Origin: Amphibalanus amphitrite
Taxonomy: Eukaryota > Arthropoda > Thecostraca > Balanomorpha > Balanidae
DNA: 64,000 nucleotides
NCBI RefSeq assembly: GCF_019059575.1
Contig: NW_024882961.1
Span: forward strand, 1 to 64,000
Reading direction: 5' to 3'
Under the pieces are notes generated by a model that was not told where the DNA came from, did not search any database, and saw nothing but the letters and a program-made list of their open reading frames with translations. Shown here in pieces: positions 1 to 11,385 of the stretch. The position numbers were made by a program, and so were the translations under genes. Position 1 is the first letter of the stretch; each line of letters opens with the position of its first letter.

Positions 1-456
1 CGGACTGATACATACCTATGAACATACGAGGAGCCAGTAAGTAAGCTGGGCTGGGACGAATGATGTGCAGCGGCACTGACGAGTTTAGACGATGGACGCT
101 CTCCGAGGCTGTCGTACCGTCTGGGGAGGGACCAGCTGACTGCTGAGGATGGATTAGCTGACTAAGAACATCCGACGTCCGACGGACTGGATACAACCGG
201 TATATTGAGACCGACAAAGCCGAGGCTCCGATAAGGCCTGAGGGAAATGCCCGTTGTTGTCATTGCAGCCATTCTTGAACTCACAGGGGAGAATTGTCAT
301 AATCCCGGGGGGGGGGGGGGGGCTTTCCAGCACCTAGCGAATAGAAGCGTCGAATTTTTGCGTAGAAAAGCACATATACATAAGTACGCTTTCTCAACGG
401 TATCAAGCTCTTCTCGCGACTTAGGTACGCAAAGCAGTTTGTGTCTCAGACGTAAT
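1..456. other. No gene recognised
   Basis: I see no coding region or RNA gene here. There is a run of about 15 G near 306-321. The short ORFs in this stretch show no recognisable motif. Confidence 0.6.
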
Positions 457-1792
457 TTAACCCGCGCCCCGTAGGGCTATCGACGGACCCTACCACCCGT
501 AGCGGGGGGGGGGGCGTTTCGGTCCCCCCCGCCGGCCGATTTTCAAAATTCAAACCGGCGCTGGATAGCCCTACCACGGAACTACCTTGTGACCAAATTT
601 CATTGACCTCAGACCAACCGATGACGTCACAGGTCAGGTCAAAGGTCGAATTTTTATCGTTGTACAGGTATTTCAAGAAATGTGTTGTAAAATCGAGTAA
701 AATGCATGTTATTGAAAATCATCAATGGGGGAATGGTCCGTAGAACACATATCTCTGCTATTTGAGGTCATTGATACTAGGTCAGGTCACAGAGGTCAGG
801 TCACTGAAGGTCACAATACGAAAGTGACGTGTGATAGGTATGTACATACCTACATGTTTATGGTCCATTTTACATGACAAATGAGATTATGTGGATCAGG
901 CAGCCTTTGGGGCCAGGTAAGGTTATGTTCTGGTGAAGGTCAGGTCAAGGTCAGGTCAAGTTAGATTAAATTTCAAAGTTAAAATCCAAGAAGTTTTTGG
1001 GTATCGAGGAAACCGGATTATATATGATAGCCGTGTCTATACCGTTTTCTATCTACATACCAAATTTCAGATCGATATCTCTTTTTTGCCAAGTTATAGC
1101 GAAAACACCGTTCGAAAATGATGACGTACCTAAAATTTTCAAACTCAATTTTTGGCAATTCTAGACCACGTAGGTAGGGGGAAAAAAACAAAGATCACCA
1201 TTAGACTCCCCGTGACGAGCTGCATTGAATCGATATCCTATTTATGCAAAAATATCAACTTTAAAATTTGACCTAATTTGACCTGACCTTGACCTGACCT
1301 TCACCAAAACGTAACCTAAGCTGGTCCCAAAGGCTGCCTGACCCACACAATCGCATTTGTCATGTAAAATGGACCATAAAACATGTATCACACGACACTT
1401 TCATATTGTGACCCCCCAGTGACCTGACCCCTGTGACCTGACCTGGTATCAGTGACCTCAGCTAGCAAAGTAGGTATGTGTTTGACGAACAATTTACCGC
1501 CGATGGTTTTCAATAACTTACTAATTTACTCGATTTCACAACACATTTTTTTTATATGCCTGCGAACGGTGAAACTCCGACCTTTGACCTGACCTGTGAC
1601 GTCATCGGTTTGACCTAGGTGAATGAAATTTGGTCACAAGGTAGTTCCGCGGTGGAGCTATCGAACGCCGTTTGAATTTTGAAAATCGGCGGGTAAATTT
1701 CCGAGATCTTAGGGGGGGGGAGCGAAACGCCCCCCCCCCCTTTCGGGCGGTAGGAACCGCCGATAGTCCTACGGGGCGGGGCGTGGTCATGT
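457..1792. mobile_element. A-family TTAA element, foldback copy
   Basis: It starts with TTAA followed by CCCGCGCCCCGTAGGG, the same end as the complete A copy at 6802-7977. From 457 to about 985 it reads forward along A. It then switches and reads A backwards to about 1790, so the first ~520 bp recur as an inverted arm. The right terminus (CCTACGGGGCGGGGCG) has lost the final GGGTTAA. No coding capacity is seen. Many AGGTCA half-sites and a GATGACGTCA motif are present. Confidence 0.7.
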
Positions 1793-1797
1793 GGCCT

Positions 1798-2098
1798 CCC
1801 AAGGTCACCGAGGTCACTTGAGGTCACCACATTCGAATCGGCTGATGAAATTGCATACGCTGAATCGATTGGTGGTGCTATAGTCTCGATCGGCCTAATG
1901 GTTTCTGAGTTATAGAATGGCTGTAATAGGTGACAATGGTCATTTGACCTTCCAAGTTCACCGAGGTTACCTGAGGTCACCACATTCAAAACGGCTGATG
2001 TAATCGCAAACGCTGAACCGACTGGTGGTGTTTTCGTCTCGATCGGCCCAGTACCTAGTTCCTGATTTTTAGAATGGCTTATGGCTGCGCATAGGATT
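1798..2098 (+). repeat. ~160-bp GGTCA tandem repeat, two units
   Basis: There are two diverged units, each opening with AGGTCA-type half-sites and ending with a 'CTGAGTTATAGAATGGCTG'-like phrase. The first has AGGTCA at 1802, 1811 and 1821, giving direct repeats spaced by 3 and 4 bp. The same repeat forms a longer array at 16960-17915. Confidence 0.7.
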
Positions 2099-2113
2099 AT
2101 TTACAAGGTCACA

Positions 2114-3104
2114 CGCAACAGGTGCAGATTAACAACCATAGTGGATGTTCGATGCGATCGTCTTCGAGACGGAACTCTATAGGCGTCTACCAGGGGGATC
2201 TCTGAGCTGTATATTATGGTGCATTTTTGCTAACGACCTATGTCTTCATGTGCCAGAATTCGTAAAAGTGGTTCAATTCGCCGATGACACCCAAATCTGG
2301 ACTACCGGTGCAAAGCAGGATTTACCGGAGCTTGTGAACCGAATTGAAACTGCTTTACAATGCATGTTTGATTGGTTTTGCGATCATGGTATGAGAGTAA
2401 ATGAGACAAAAACAGAGTTCTTGGTGATGGGCACGAAACAAATGCTTAGGAATGTTGGCAATGTAAGTGTTAAATTTAACCATGCAACGATCAGATCCAC
2501 AAGCCAGGTTCGCAATCTTGGTGTGATTTTCGACCGCAACTTAGATTTTCAGCCACATGTCGATCACTTGATTCCAAAATGTACTGCAATGCTGCTCGCG
2601 CTGAACCATGCCAAACATGTTATTCCCATCGCGACTGTGAAGTACCTTGTGCAAGCTCTAGTCTTTCCCACAATGCGGTACTGCATGTCTATCTATGGAA
2701 TTTGCAACAAAACCCAGGTGCGTCGTATCCAAAAATTAGTCAACTTTGCCGCACGTGTTGTGACCGGACGCCGGAAAACTGATCACATTTCAGATGCAGT
2801 ACGAGCGCTGGGCTGGTTTACTGCTGAAGAGCTCATAACTTACCACCGAGTTCTAGTCATTCACCGACTGTTAGACTACCATGTGCCCTCACCCATAGCT
2901 CAGACTATCTGCCCTCCCGCTCACCATCAGCACGATCACAATACACGGACTGCGGGTCTCCTCTCTGTGCCGCGCATCCGCACCGAGTCAGGGCGCAGTC
3001 GTTTGTGCTACAGTGCTGTGAAGGCGTACAACGACGTACCGAGACCACCCGGAATGTCTTTCAAAACCGCTACCAAGCGGCATCTGTTTAGCCGCCGCGA
3101 TTGA
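2114..3104 (+). pseudogene. 5'-truncated LINE reverse transcriptase
   Basis: This is the C-terminal half of a non-LTR retrotransposon reverse transcriptase. The frame opens in the region before the catalytic motif (NSIGVYQG-like residues near 2150-2190). A one-base loss in a G run near 2191-2196 shifts the frame. The readable frame then continues with FADDTQIW, the catalytic FADD motif, near 2278. The tail has the HNTR and PRIRTESGR motifs typical of CR1/L2/Jockey-group elements. It closely resembles the LINE copy at 25338-32981, so both belong to one family. The 5' end is missing, as is usual for these elements. It is not active: it is truncated and frameshifted. Confidence 0.85.
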
Positions 3105-4750
3105 CGCCTATGTATGTACTCGTTTGTTTTTGTTTGTTTTGTTGGGTTAGGCCCTTTCGGTCGACAAGACCATTGCAGAGCCGGAAGGATGATAGGAATT
3201 AGGGGGAGACATTGGTCTGAGCAGGCACCCTAGTGAGTCGCCGGGGCTGAGCCCGTCCAGAGGACAGGCCACCCAGCCCCAAGGCACTCACTGCACCCGG
3301 CTACGGGGTGCGCTCCCTCAGGAGCAGCGGTGCCGCTCCAAGGGAGCAGCCCGCATGGGATAAAGTTGCCTGCTCAGCCCGGAAGGGGGTTGTAGCGTGG
3401 AGGAGAAGGATTTCAGTATCCTGAGGATAGAAGCACGGACAGGTGTGTATGTACTCGTATCGTTCGCAGACGTTATTCGGGCATGAGTGGTGTGTCGTGT
3501 CTGATTTGCAGTGACATGGTGTGTCGTTTCGGGAACTAGCGACCCGCGGCCGGGCGCCGCTGAGAGGTGCCCGCCATAGGGTTTTGGGGCTATTTTTTCA
3601 CGTTTCGGTCTGAATCGTAAAAAGTACTGGTCGTAGCAAATATGTTCCCTGGTTTCTGAATTTTCAGCCCACGTGGAATGCGATAGGACAAGAGTCATTT
3701 TCGTACTGACAAAACTGTGCCCGCGTTTTTTGGTCAAAGTAAAAATGTTCAGCAGCTTTTAACACGTGGGCCGCCGCAAAACAGGGTACACCGGAGGACT
3801 TACGATTCGATATCTCCTAAGCCATTATAGATAGCAAATATGTTCCCTGGATCTATGTAGATAATACTTTAGAGAACACTCCAGGCCAAAAATTGTTTCT
3901 CGACAACTTACACCCAGCCCGCGTTTTTGGCTTAAATGCAATGCAACACGGCAGCCGACCTTTAGGGCTCAGTTAGCGAGATCATTTTTTAGCGAGCACT
4001 TCGAGCATTTCAGCGTTCGATGAAATGACATATTTTTTCAACGCAGTCGTTACTTCATTTGCATCTAAACGCGACCTATATGATAATGTGCCGGTATCGT
4101 CACACTAGAAGGTGTAATTCATCGTAATTTATAGGGCTAATTCTCGGCGCACAGCAGCAGACGGACACCGACTGACCCACCATCTAAAGGCAGTTTGGCA
4201 AAGCAGTATCGTGAATCACAGCCGCGAGATGTCCCTAGCGTAGAACACCGTCTGTTTGCCCAGTTTAAATACGTGATGTTTGCCCTCTGTCAACCCCTCA
4301 GTCATGGCCCTGGGGTCGCGGATGAATGGGCGACCGCCCGCCGCGCGGGGAGGGGGCTGCTCCCCTGACCCTGACCACCACGGCATGGGGACGGTCCCGC
4401 ACTCGCGTGCCTCACGTCGCCGCCTCACACCGATCAATTACGCTGGTTTTGAGGAACCGCCCATTGTGGTGGTGGGTGATCCAACGCAGACCTAGCCAGA
4501 ACCCCACTGAGGGGGTGTCACCCGTGTCAGCTGGCTCAGACCCATGATATCCCCATACCGAAAGCGACGTTCCAAAGAGCAATATGCCTTTAAGTTTAGT
4601 GGGTATTATTGATGTTTAATTCGAGAATGTATGCATGCATGTATGCACATACCTACATGATGTGTTTAAGTACCTACTCCAACTGTACAACTTTGGCCTC
4701 TCAGCTCGAGGAATAACCTTTTTTACTTTAAAGACAGCTTTTTAGTGACT
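3105..4750. other. LINE 3' tail and unassigned sequence
   Basis: The first few hundred bases are probably the 3' untranslated part of the preceding LINE, but I cannot place its end. The rest (about 3450-4750) contains no recognised gene. A 28-bp piece near 3514-3543 recurs inverted near 16785-16812, suggesting a shared repeat. Confidence 0.4.
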
Positions 4751-4764
4751 AAACACTCGCACTT

Positions 4765-5622
4765 ACATATAGCGGGGTCGAACGGACCCCCTCCCGTTTT
4801 TTCGCGAATAATTCGCGCAAAAAGTGGCCGATCGCGACGAAACTTTCAGTACCCTCGAGTTAATCAATTTTACACATACTCTTAAAATTTAATGGCCCTG
4901 ACCTCAATGACCTTTGACCTGTGGTCTGATTCTCGAGACCATGTTCGACCGGAATCGTAATTGGCGTATGTCGGCTGAGGCTCACATTATCCGCGCAATT
5001 TCCAATCTTTTTTGGTGTGGGTTTCAAGGTCTCGTGAAGGTCAGGTCAAGGTCATTGACCTTTGATGACCTTGCTTCACTATTTCGAGTTTTGCATGTTT
5101 CTAGGGTAGTTTCTGGAGTTGATTTCGAATTCCCCTTTGGAGATTTATGAAGTACCTAGTTTTGGTGCCCTTGTATGCTACGAAGCTGTCAATAGTGGTC
5201 AACACCTGCTATGGATGGCCGGCAGGTAACCTACTGGTTGACCTGACCTGACCTGACCTGACCTGGCCTAAATACATTAGACATCAAAGGTATGTGATCA
5301 AAGCTAACATGAACTACGTGTTCAGCACCCCGCAAAATCCCTTTTTCAACCTCACTTTACGAACTTCCAGCAAGTCCCGATTTTTCCGATTTTTGGGTCA
5401 TTGACCTGACCTGGAAGGTCAACCAGTGACATAAATAAGACCATAAAATTGGGTATCATCGGCTTACTTTCGTCGCGGGCAACGCGCTCGTTTTTTTTTC
5501 TGCGAAGCTCTAGCTCCATCACAGGCCAAACGGCAAGGAGAGTCCAACGGACCCCCCCCCCCCCCCATATACGTTAGACGCTGGCAAACACGAATACGGG
5601 CGAGGGTTGAAACGAAGGAGAA
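4765..5622 (+). mobile_element. D-family element, forward copy (D1)
   Basis: It begins with the G-run/C-run hairpin GGGGTCGAACGGACCCC and ends near 5610 with ACGGGCGAGGGTT, the usual D terminus. It aligns by eye with D2 (5664-6805), which lies in the opposite orientation 40 bp away, so the pair forms a ~2-kb imperfect palindrome. It contains a tandem run of TGACC words (5239-5265) and a perfect AGGTCATTGACCT palindrome. No ORF of note is present. Confidence 0.7.
5049..5061. promoter_or_regulatory. IR1 nuclear-receptor palindrome (EcRE-like)
   Basis: AGGTCA-T-TGACCT is a perfect inverted repeat with a 1-bp spacer, the idealised EcR/USP (RXR) element. It lies inside D1 at the same relative position as those at 6462 and 12748. 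Binding is inferred, not shown. Confidence 0.5.
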
Positions 5623-6045
5623 ATATACGAGCGAACGAACCGCGCAAGCGAAGCGAAATCTTTTTAACCCTTGCCAGCACAGGCCATTTTGCGTCCTTCG
5701 ACGGCACACGACCCCCCGACCCCCCTCGCGTTTCGCCCCTGATCGAGCTAGAGCTTCGCGAAAAAAACGAGCGTGTTGCCCGTGACGAGAGGAAGCCGAT
5801 GATCCCAGTTTTAGGGTCCTAGGTTATCGGTTGACCTTCCAGGTCAGGTTAATGACCCAAAAGTCGGGAAAATCGGGACCTGTTAGAAAGTCGTAAAGCG
5901 TGGCTGCTACGAGGGTTTTCGGGGTGCTGATTACGAATATCCTGTTAGTTTTGATCACAGATGATGTCTTCATGCATTTAGGCCAGGTCGGGTCAGGTCA
6001 GGTCAGGTCAACCAGTAAGGGTATTCGTAGTAGGTAGGTGGCAAC

Positions 6046-6307
6046 TAGTGATGTCAATCACGGAAAATCGGAATACCGATACCAAACCAAATACCAACTA
6101 AAACCACGGGAGAATACCGAAACCAAACCAACTTGAGAAACTGAGGGAAATACCAACTTTTAACCGATTTCTTAGCCTCTAATACATTAGTGAGGGCCTA
6201 TGATACCAACAAAATACCAAACACATTACGATTGAAATACCAAATACCAAGTTGGTATCGGTTTGGTATCGGTATACCAAAAAGTTGGTATCCGATTGAC
6301 ATCTCTA
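6046..6307. mobile_element. hAT-type MITE of ATACCAA words
   Basis: This 262-bp element is flanked by 8-bp duplications GTGGCAAC (6038-6045 and 6308-6315). The ends are TAGTGATGTCAATC and GATTGACATCTCTA, inverted with one mismatch. The interior is built from repeated ATACCAAAC/GGTATCGG words in the two orientations. No coding capacity. Confidence 0.88.
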
Positions 6308-6461
6308 GTGGCAACCGCCTCTGACAGCTTCGTACCATCTTACGAAGGTGCCAAAACTACTTCGTAAATGTTCATATGGTTGCTATTAAATTCGAGTTCA
6401 GCTCCATCCAAAACTGGCCTAGAAACATGTAAAACTCGAAAAAGTGAACCGAGGTCATCAA

Positions 6462-6474
6462 AGGTCAATGACCT
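6462..6474. promoter_or_regulatory. IR1 nuclear-receptor palindrome (EcRE-like)
   Basis: AGGTCA-A-TGACCT is a perfect match to the idealised PAL-1 ecdysone response element. It lies inside D2 and is followed by further TGACC direct repeats. Confidence 0.5.
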
Positions 6475-6801
6475 GACCTGACCTTCCGGTGACATTGACA
6501 CCCACCCTAATGCATGGGAGCAACATCATGTCCCATGTTTGAACGCCTAAAACCACGAAAAGACTGCAAACGCGCGGCTAATGCGAGCCGACATACGCCG
6601 AATCGCGATTCCGGCCAAACATGGTCTCGAAAAGTAGGTCACAGGTCAAAGGTCATTAAGGTCAGGGTCATGAAAATTTGAGGGGAGGTGTAACATTGAT
6701 TAACGCGAGAGTACTGAAAGATTCGTCGCGATCGGCCGCTTTTTACGCGAGTTATTTGCGAAAAACCGAGGGGGTCCGTTTACCCCCCATACGGGCGAGG
6801 G

Positions 6802-7977
6802 TTAACCCGCGCCCCGTAGGGCTACCGGCGGACCCTACCACCCGTAGGGGGGGGGGGCCGTTTCGCCCCCCCCCTAAGATCTCGCAAAGTTACCGGCCGA
6901 TTTTCAAAATTCAAACGGCGTTCGATAGCCCCACCCGGGAACTACCTTGTGACCAAATTTCATTGACCTAGGTCAAACCGATGACGTCACAGGTCAGGTC
7001 AAAGGTCAGATTTTCACCGTTCACAGGCAATTCAAGAAATGTGCTGTGAAAGCGAGTAAATTGGTAATTTATTGAAAACCATCGATGGTCCATTGTTCGT
7101 CAAACACATACTTTGCTATCTGAGGTCACTGATACCAGGTCAGGTCACAGCGAGGTCAGGTCACCGGGGGTCACAATATGAATGTGTCGTATGATACATG
7201 TTTTATGGTCCATTTTACATGACAAATGCGATTATGTGGGTTAGGCAGCCTTTGGGGCCAGCCTAGGTCACGTTTTTGTGAAGGTCAGGTCAAGGTCAGG
7301 TCAAATTAGGTCAAATTTCAAAGTTGATATTTTTGCATAAAATGGGTATCGATTCGATGCAGCTCGTCACGGGGAGTCTAATGGTGGTCTTCGTTTTGCT
7401 CTACGAGTTCTAGAATTGCCAAAAATTGAGTTTGAAAATTTGACGTCATCATTTTTGAACAGTTTTTTCGCTATAACTTGGCCAAAAAACGAGGTATCGA
7501 TCTGAAATTTGGTATGTAGATAGAAGACGGTAGGCACTATCACATATATTCCGGTTTTTTTCGAAACTCAAAAAAAAAAAATGGATTTTTTGGCGAATAT
7601 ATAAAAAAAATGCTTTTTGATTTTTGGGGGTCAAAACTCAAAAATTTCAAAAATTCGAGATAGCAGTTTTGTAGCCCTGTCAATTCTACACCTTTTATGT
7701 CTTGATCATTTTTCTGTATCTTCAAAGCTGTAGTCCTGACAGGTCTTCTCGCGAAGGTCTTTTTTCGGTCAAAAATGACAGAACATGACGTCACTCTGAC
7801 GTCATTTGTGGCCAACCTATCATAGCCTCTGGAAAATTTTTTGGTCACAATGTGTAAAATTGATGCCCGGAGGGGTCCTGAAAGTTTGGTGGCGATATCT
7901 CCAGCCGTTTAGGAGATATCGACCGAAAAGGACAGGGGGGGGCGTTTCGCCCCCCCCCCCTACGGGGCGCGGGTTAA
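6802..7977 (+). mobile_element. A-family TTAA element, complete copy
   Basis: TTAA is followed by CCCGCGCCCCGTAGGG on the left and preceded by CCTACGGGGCGCGGG on the right: a perfect terminal inverted repeat of about 15-16 bp inside a TTAA duplication. Next to each end is a hairpin of a G run, a CGTTTCG-type centre and a C run. The interior carries AGGTCA half-sites and no transposase, so it is nonautonomous. The family resembles piggyBac in TTAA target and CCC start; Kolobok is less likely. Confidence 0.8.
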
Positions 7978-8189
7978 GATAACGGAAAGATATTAGCATT
8001 TACATATAACGGCCCGGCCCAGCCTGTAACACTTTTGAGAGGCATATATTTCATGCCTCAGAAACCGTTGCAGTGGTTGGGCTGATCGACCTGCCGCCCT
8101 TTTTGTTGGGAAGCCTATTTCTTCTACCCCGTAATTAATTGCTCTTAATACATCTATGTACATATACCAGTATAGCGCCTTTTGGGGCG

Positions 8190-8900
8190 ACTAACGGAGC
8201 GAGCGAGAGGGTGAGCCTTGCACGTGCGAAATTTCGAGGGGGTACCTCCAGCTGACTTGTGCACGGCACCCTACTAACCGGTCTCTAGCGATGTGCCAAA
8301 TTTGAGCACAATCGGCCCAGCCGTTCTCGAGACCTGGAAGCGGCACCCTGCACGTGCGCACGTGCAAAATGCGTCCCAACTGACTTTTGCACGGCACCCT
8401 ACTAACCGGTCCCTAGCCATGTACCAAATTTGAGCGCCATCGGTCCAGCCGTTCTCGAGATCTGGAATCGACCCCTGCACGTGCGCACGTGCAGCAGCAC
8501 CCCTACTCCGGCACATGGATATGCATTGCCTAGTGGGTGCCTACCTGCATGCCAACTTTCAGCGCAATCGGCCAAGTAGTTACCGAATACCGAGATATTG
8601 CAACAATTACAAAAGTGACACCTCTTCGTTTTGCACGTGGCACGTGCATAAGGGGTCACCCACATGCATCGCGAATAGCCCAATACTTGGTATACAATAC
8701 AATACATGGTAGAAGGAATGAAGCTACCCTGCAAAAATTACCGCATGTAAATCGGTCAAGTGGTTGCTGAGATATAAGCGTCGCAGAATCGTAACCACGG
8801 CCGGCCGGCCGGCCCGCTCATACTCAGAAATTTCCGTTATTCTGCGTAAGACTCCGCTCGCTTCGCTCGCTCCGTAAACATAGGTGATCGTCGTGGCAAC
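8190..8900. repeat. Tandem repeat with E-box palindromes
   Basis: A unit of about 127 bp recurs with drift. TGCACGTGCGCACGTGCA, a perfect 18-bp palindrome holding two CACGTG E-boxes, occurs at 8349-8366 and 8476-8493. A half version lies near 8217 and a 17-bp variant near 8634-8650. Units share the phrase ACGGCACCCTACTAACCGGT. The block is framed by inverted GGAGCGAGCGA (near 8194) and TCGCTCGCTCC (near 8863), so it may be one element. No gene is seen from 7978 to 9030. Confidence 0.7.
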
Positions 8901-9096
8901 TGGCACGTGTCACGCGAAAGCTGTTTTGTTGAAGTAGCACTTTTGACAGATCTAAACCTTTCTAGTAGAGGTTTTAGCCAATGCAATGGGTCTACAATGC
9001 ATGAATATTTCTATCTTGCACTCCTCTGAGAGCAAGAGCTTCGCGGAAAAAACGAGCGTGTTGCCCGTCACGAGAGGAAGCCGATGATACCCAATT

Positions 9097-10143
9097 TTAA
9101 CCCTCGCCGGACGTATTGGTTTTCTACATACGCGCCGGCCGAGGGGGGGGGGGGGCGGGTACGACACCCCCTCGCCGTTTTGCCCCTGGTGAAGCTAGCG
9201 CGTCGCGGAAAAAACGAGTGTGTGCGCAGTTACGAGAAGCAGAGATTAGTATCCGATTGTAAGGTCCTAGGTCAACCGGTGACCTCTGAGGTCAGGTCAA
9301 GTGCCCCAAGGCACGGTTCAGTTTTTGGTGAATAACTTTGCAAAAACGGCCGCAGAGCCGCGATTTTGGCAGCATCGTGTTCGCCTTGCTCAGGCGCGTC
9401 GAATGATATCCTTTTTGTTCGGGTCAGGTCAACTTAGGGTGTTGACCTCAGGTCCTGGTCAGGTCAGCACCCCCAGGTCACGAAGTTGGTTGAAAGAGGT
9501 CATGTCGCATATTATTCGATTCGGCAGGTCTTCCTGAGTCCATTGGTGGCTTTCCCGACTCGCTAGCTCAATTTGATCAAGAGTTATTGACGGAAAACTA
9601 ATATGACCTTGATGACGTCATAAATGACGTCACACAAGGTCAACATTGCAAAAGTGACGCATCTAACCTTGCAAGGAGTGCATTAAATCACCATCACGAT
9701 TCTGTGTGCTTGAGATAGTTGTAGATCGTTCCCGGCGCCAGAATAGCAGTTCTTATTTTTCGCCATTGGCTTATAATGGTGAGGTCACGAAAATGACCTG
9801 ACTTCATATGACCTTTAGAAACAAATCCGAGATATACAAGTTGTGAGACTCATAATGGATACTAGATCCTGCAAATTTCATTTCCCTGTGACATCTCCTC
9901 TGGCAGTGAGGGCGTTGCGAAGTTGCGACATCTGAAGACCTTGCAGAGGTTCACTTATGACGTCATAGGTCGGTGACCTGACCTGATCAAAAAATGCGGT
10001 TGGTGTCAAAAGATCCGGCTTGAATCAAAGGTCAGGTATGCCAAGTTTCAGCTCTCTATCGCCAGCGTGTTTGGAGCTATCGCGAAAAAAAAAACCTATG
10101 AGAGGGGGGCGGCACAGCCGCCCCCTCGGCCGGCGAGGGTTAA
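9097..10143 (+). mobile_element. B-family TTAA element (B1)
   Basis: TTAA-CCCTCGCCGG opens the element and CCGGCGAGGG-TTAA closes it, a perfect 10-bp terminal inverted repeat in a TTAA duplication. A poly-G run with an opposing C run lies just inside the left end. The interior holds AGGTCA words and two adjacent CRE sites at 9613-9632. The element is nonautonomous: no transposase is seen. It inserted at a TTAA within D3. Confidence 0.85.
9613..9632. promoter_or_regulatory. Paired CRE palindromes
   Basis: Two perfect TGACGTCA sites lie 4 bp apart. The same pair occurs in the three other B copies of this window (14499-14518, 23505-23524, 25172-25191). CREB/ATF binding is an inference from the consensus. 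Confidence 0.5.
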
Positions 10144-10442
10144 GGTCCTAGGTGATCGATTGACCTTCTAGGTCAGGTCAATGACCCAGAAGTCGGGAAA
10201 ATCGGGACCTGGCTATTAGAAAGCCGTTAAATGTGGCTGCTATGGGGTTTTCCCAGCGTCCCGATCACGAATATCGTGTTAGTTTTGATCACAGATGATG
10301 TCATTGAGTATTTAGACCAGTTCGGGTCAGGTCAGGTCAACCAGTAGGGGTCGTGACGGGTATTCGTAATACGTGTCAACCGCCTCTGACAGCTTTGTAA
10401 CATGTTACGGAGGCACCAACACTACTTCGTAAATGTTCAAAT

Positions 10443-10932
10443 CAGGGTGCGGAGTCGATGGATTTTAGGGTGACTCCGACTCTGATTCAGACTCCGGCTT
10501 CAAAAATCGGCTCCGACTCAAGCTCCGAACGGTTCTATTAAAAGCCTTATCAGGATATTGAAGTTGATAACGGGGATATGTTTTTATCTTGCCTGAAACG
10601 ATCCTATGTGCGTTCCAAGGCTTCATTCAGATGGAAAAATGCAATAAAAATAACAAGCAGATTCCGGGGAGTTCACAGTCTTGCTTCTTTCGCTGAAAAC
10701 GTTCGTTCAAAACAGCAACATGACCTTTTTTCGACAAAATCTAAATTCGAGTGCAGCATCGGCAATCTAACAGGTGCAGTGCATGCCGTTGATGAGCCAT
10801 GCAGCGTTATTTCCGACTCCGGAGTCAGAGTCGGTAAGATTTTGGCGACTCCGACTCCGACTCCGACTCCGGGAAGAACTGTCGACTCCGACCGACTCCA
10901 GCTCCGACTCCAACTCCGACTCCGCAGCCCTG
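10443..10932. mobile_element. hAT-type MITE of GACTCC words
   Basis: This 490-bp element lies between 8-bp duplications GTTCAAAT (10435-10442 and 10933-10940). The ends are CAGGGTGCGGAGTCG and CGACTCCGCAGCCCTG, inverted with a small difference. Runs of GACTCC hexamers occupy both ends. The middle may include captured unrelated sequence. The target site in D is the same as that used by the larger MITE at 20814. Confidence 0.88.
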
Positions 10933-11385
10933 GTTCAAATGGTTGCTAAATTCGAATTCAGCTCCAAAAACTAGCCTAGAAACATGTAAAACTCGAAAAA
11001 GTGGACCGAGGTCATCAAAAGTCGATGGCCTGACCTGACCTTCAGGTGACCTTGACATCCACCCAAATGCATGGGAGCAACATCAAATCACATGTTTGAA
11101 CGTTCGAAACCACAAAAAGCTTGCAAACGCGCGGCTAATGTGAGCCGGCATACGCCGAATCGCGATTCCGGCCAAACATGGTCTCGGAAAGATAGGTCAT
11201 AGGTCAAAGGTCATTTGGGTCAAGGTCATGAAATTTTCAGGGTAGGTGTAAAATTGATCAATGCGAGGGACTGAAAGTTTCGTCGCGATCGGCCGCTTTT
11301 TACGCGAGTTATTCGCGAAAAACCTTAGTGGATGGTTGCATACCCCCCCCCCCCCCTCCTTGTGGCGGCGTCCGTCGAGGGTTAA

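Larger units (their letters stand above)
5664..6805 (-). mobile_element. D-family TTAA element, reverse copy (D2)
   Basis: It is bounded by TTAA at 5664-5667 (then CCCTTGCC) and GGGCGAGGG-TTAA at 6802-6805. It shares the right TTAA with the following A element, so one inserted at the other's edge. TTAA duplication plus CCC-starting termini suggest a piggyBac-like (or other TTAA-specific) nonautonomous family. It contains the hAT MITE at 6046-6307. Confidence 0.75.
9031..11385 (-). mobile_element. D-family copy (D3) with two insertions
   Basis: This is a reverse-oriented D element whose right end is CGTCGAGGG-TTAA at 11382-11385. It is interrupted by a B element (9097-10143) and a hAT MITE (10443-10932). 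Its left end is not resolved. Removing the B element and one TTAA gives the continuous sequence seen in D2, which serves as the empty site. The IR1 palindrome seen in D1 and D2 is decayed here. Confidence 0.75.

Noticed and set aside
8190..8660. Regular repeats resembling a CRISPR array
   Set aside because: Repeat units are long, diverged and palindromic in a eukaryotic context; there are no short identical repeats with unique spacers and no cas genes.
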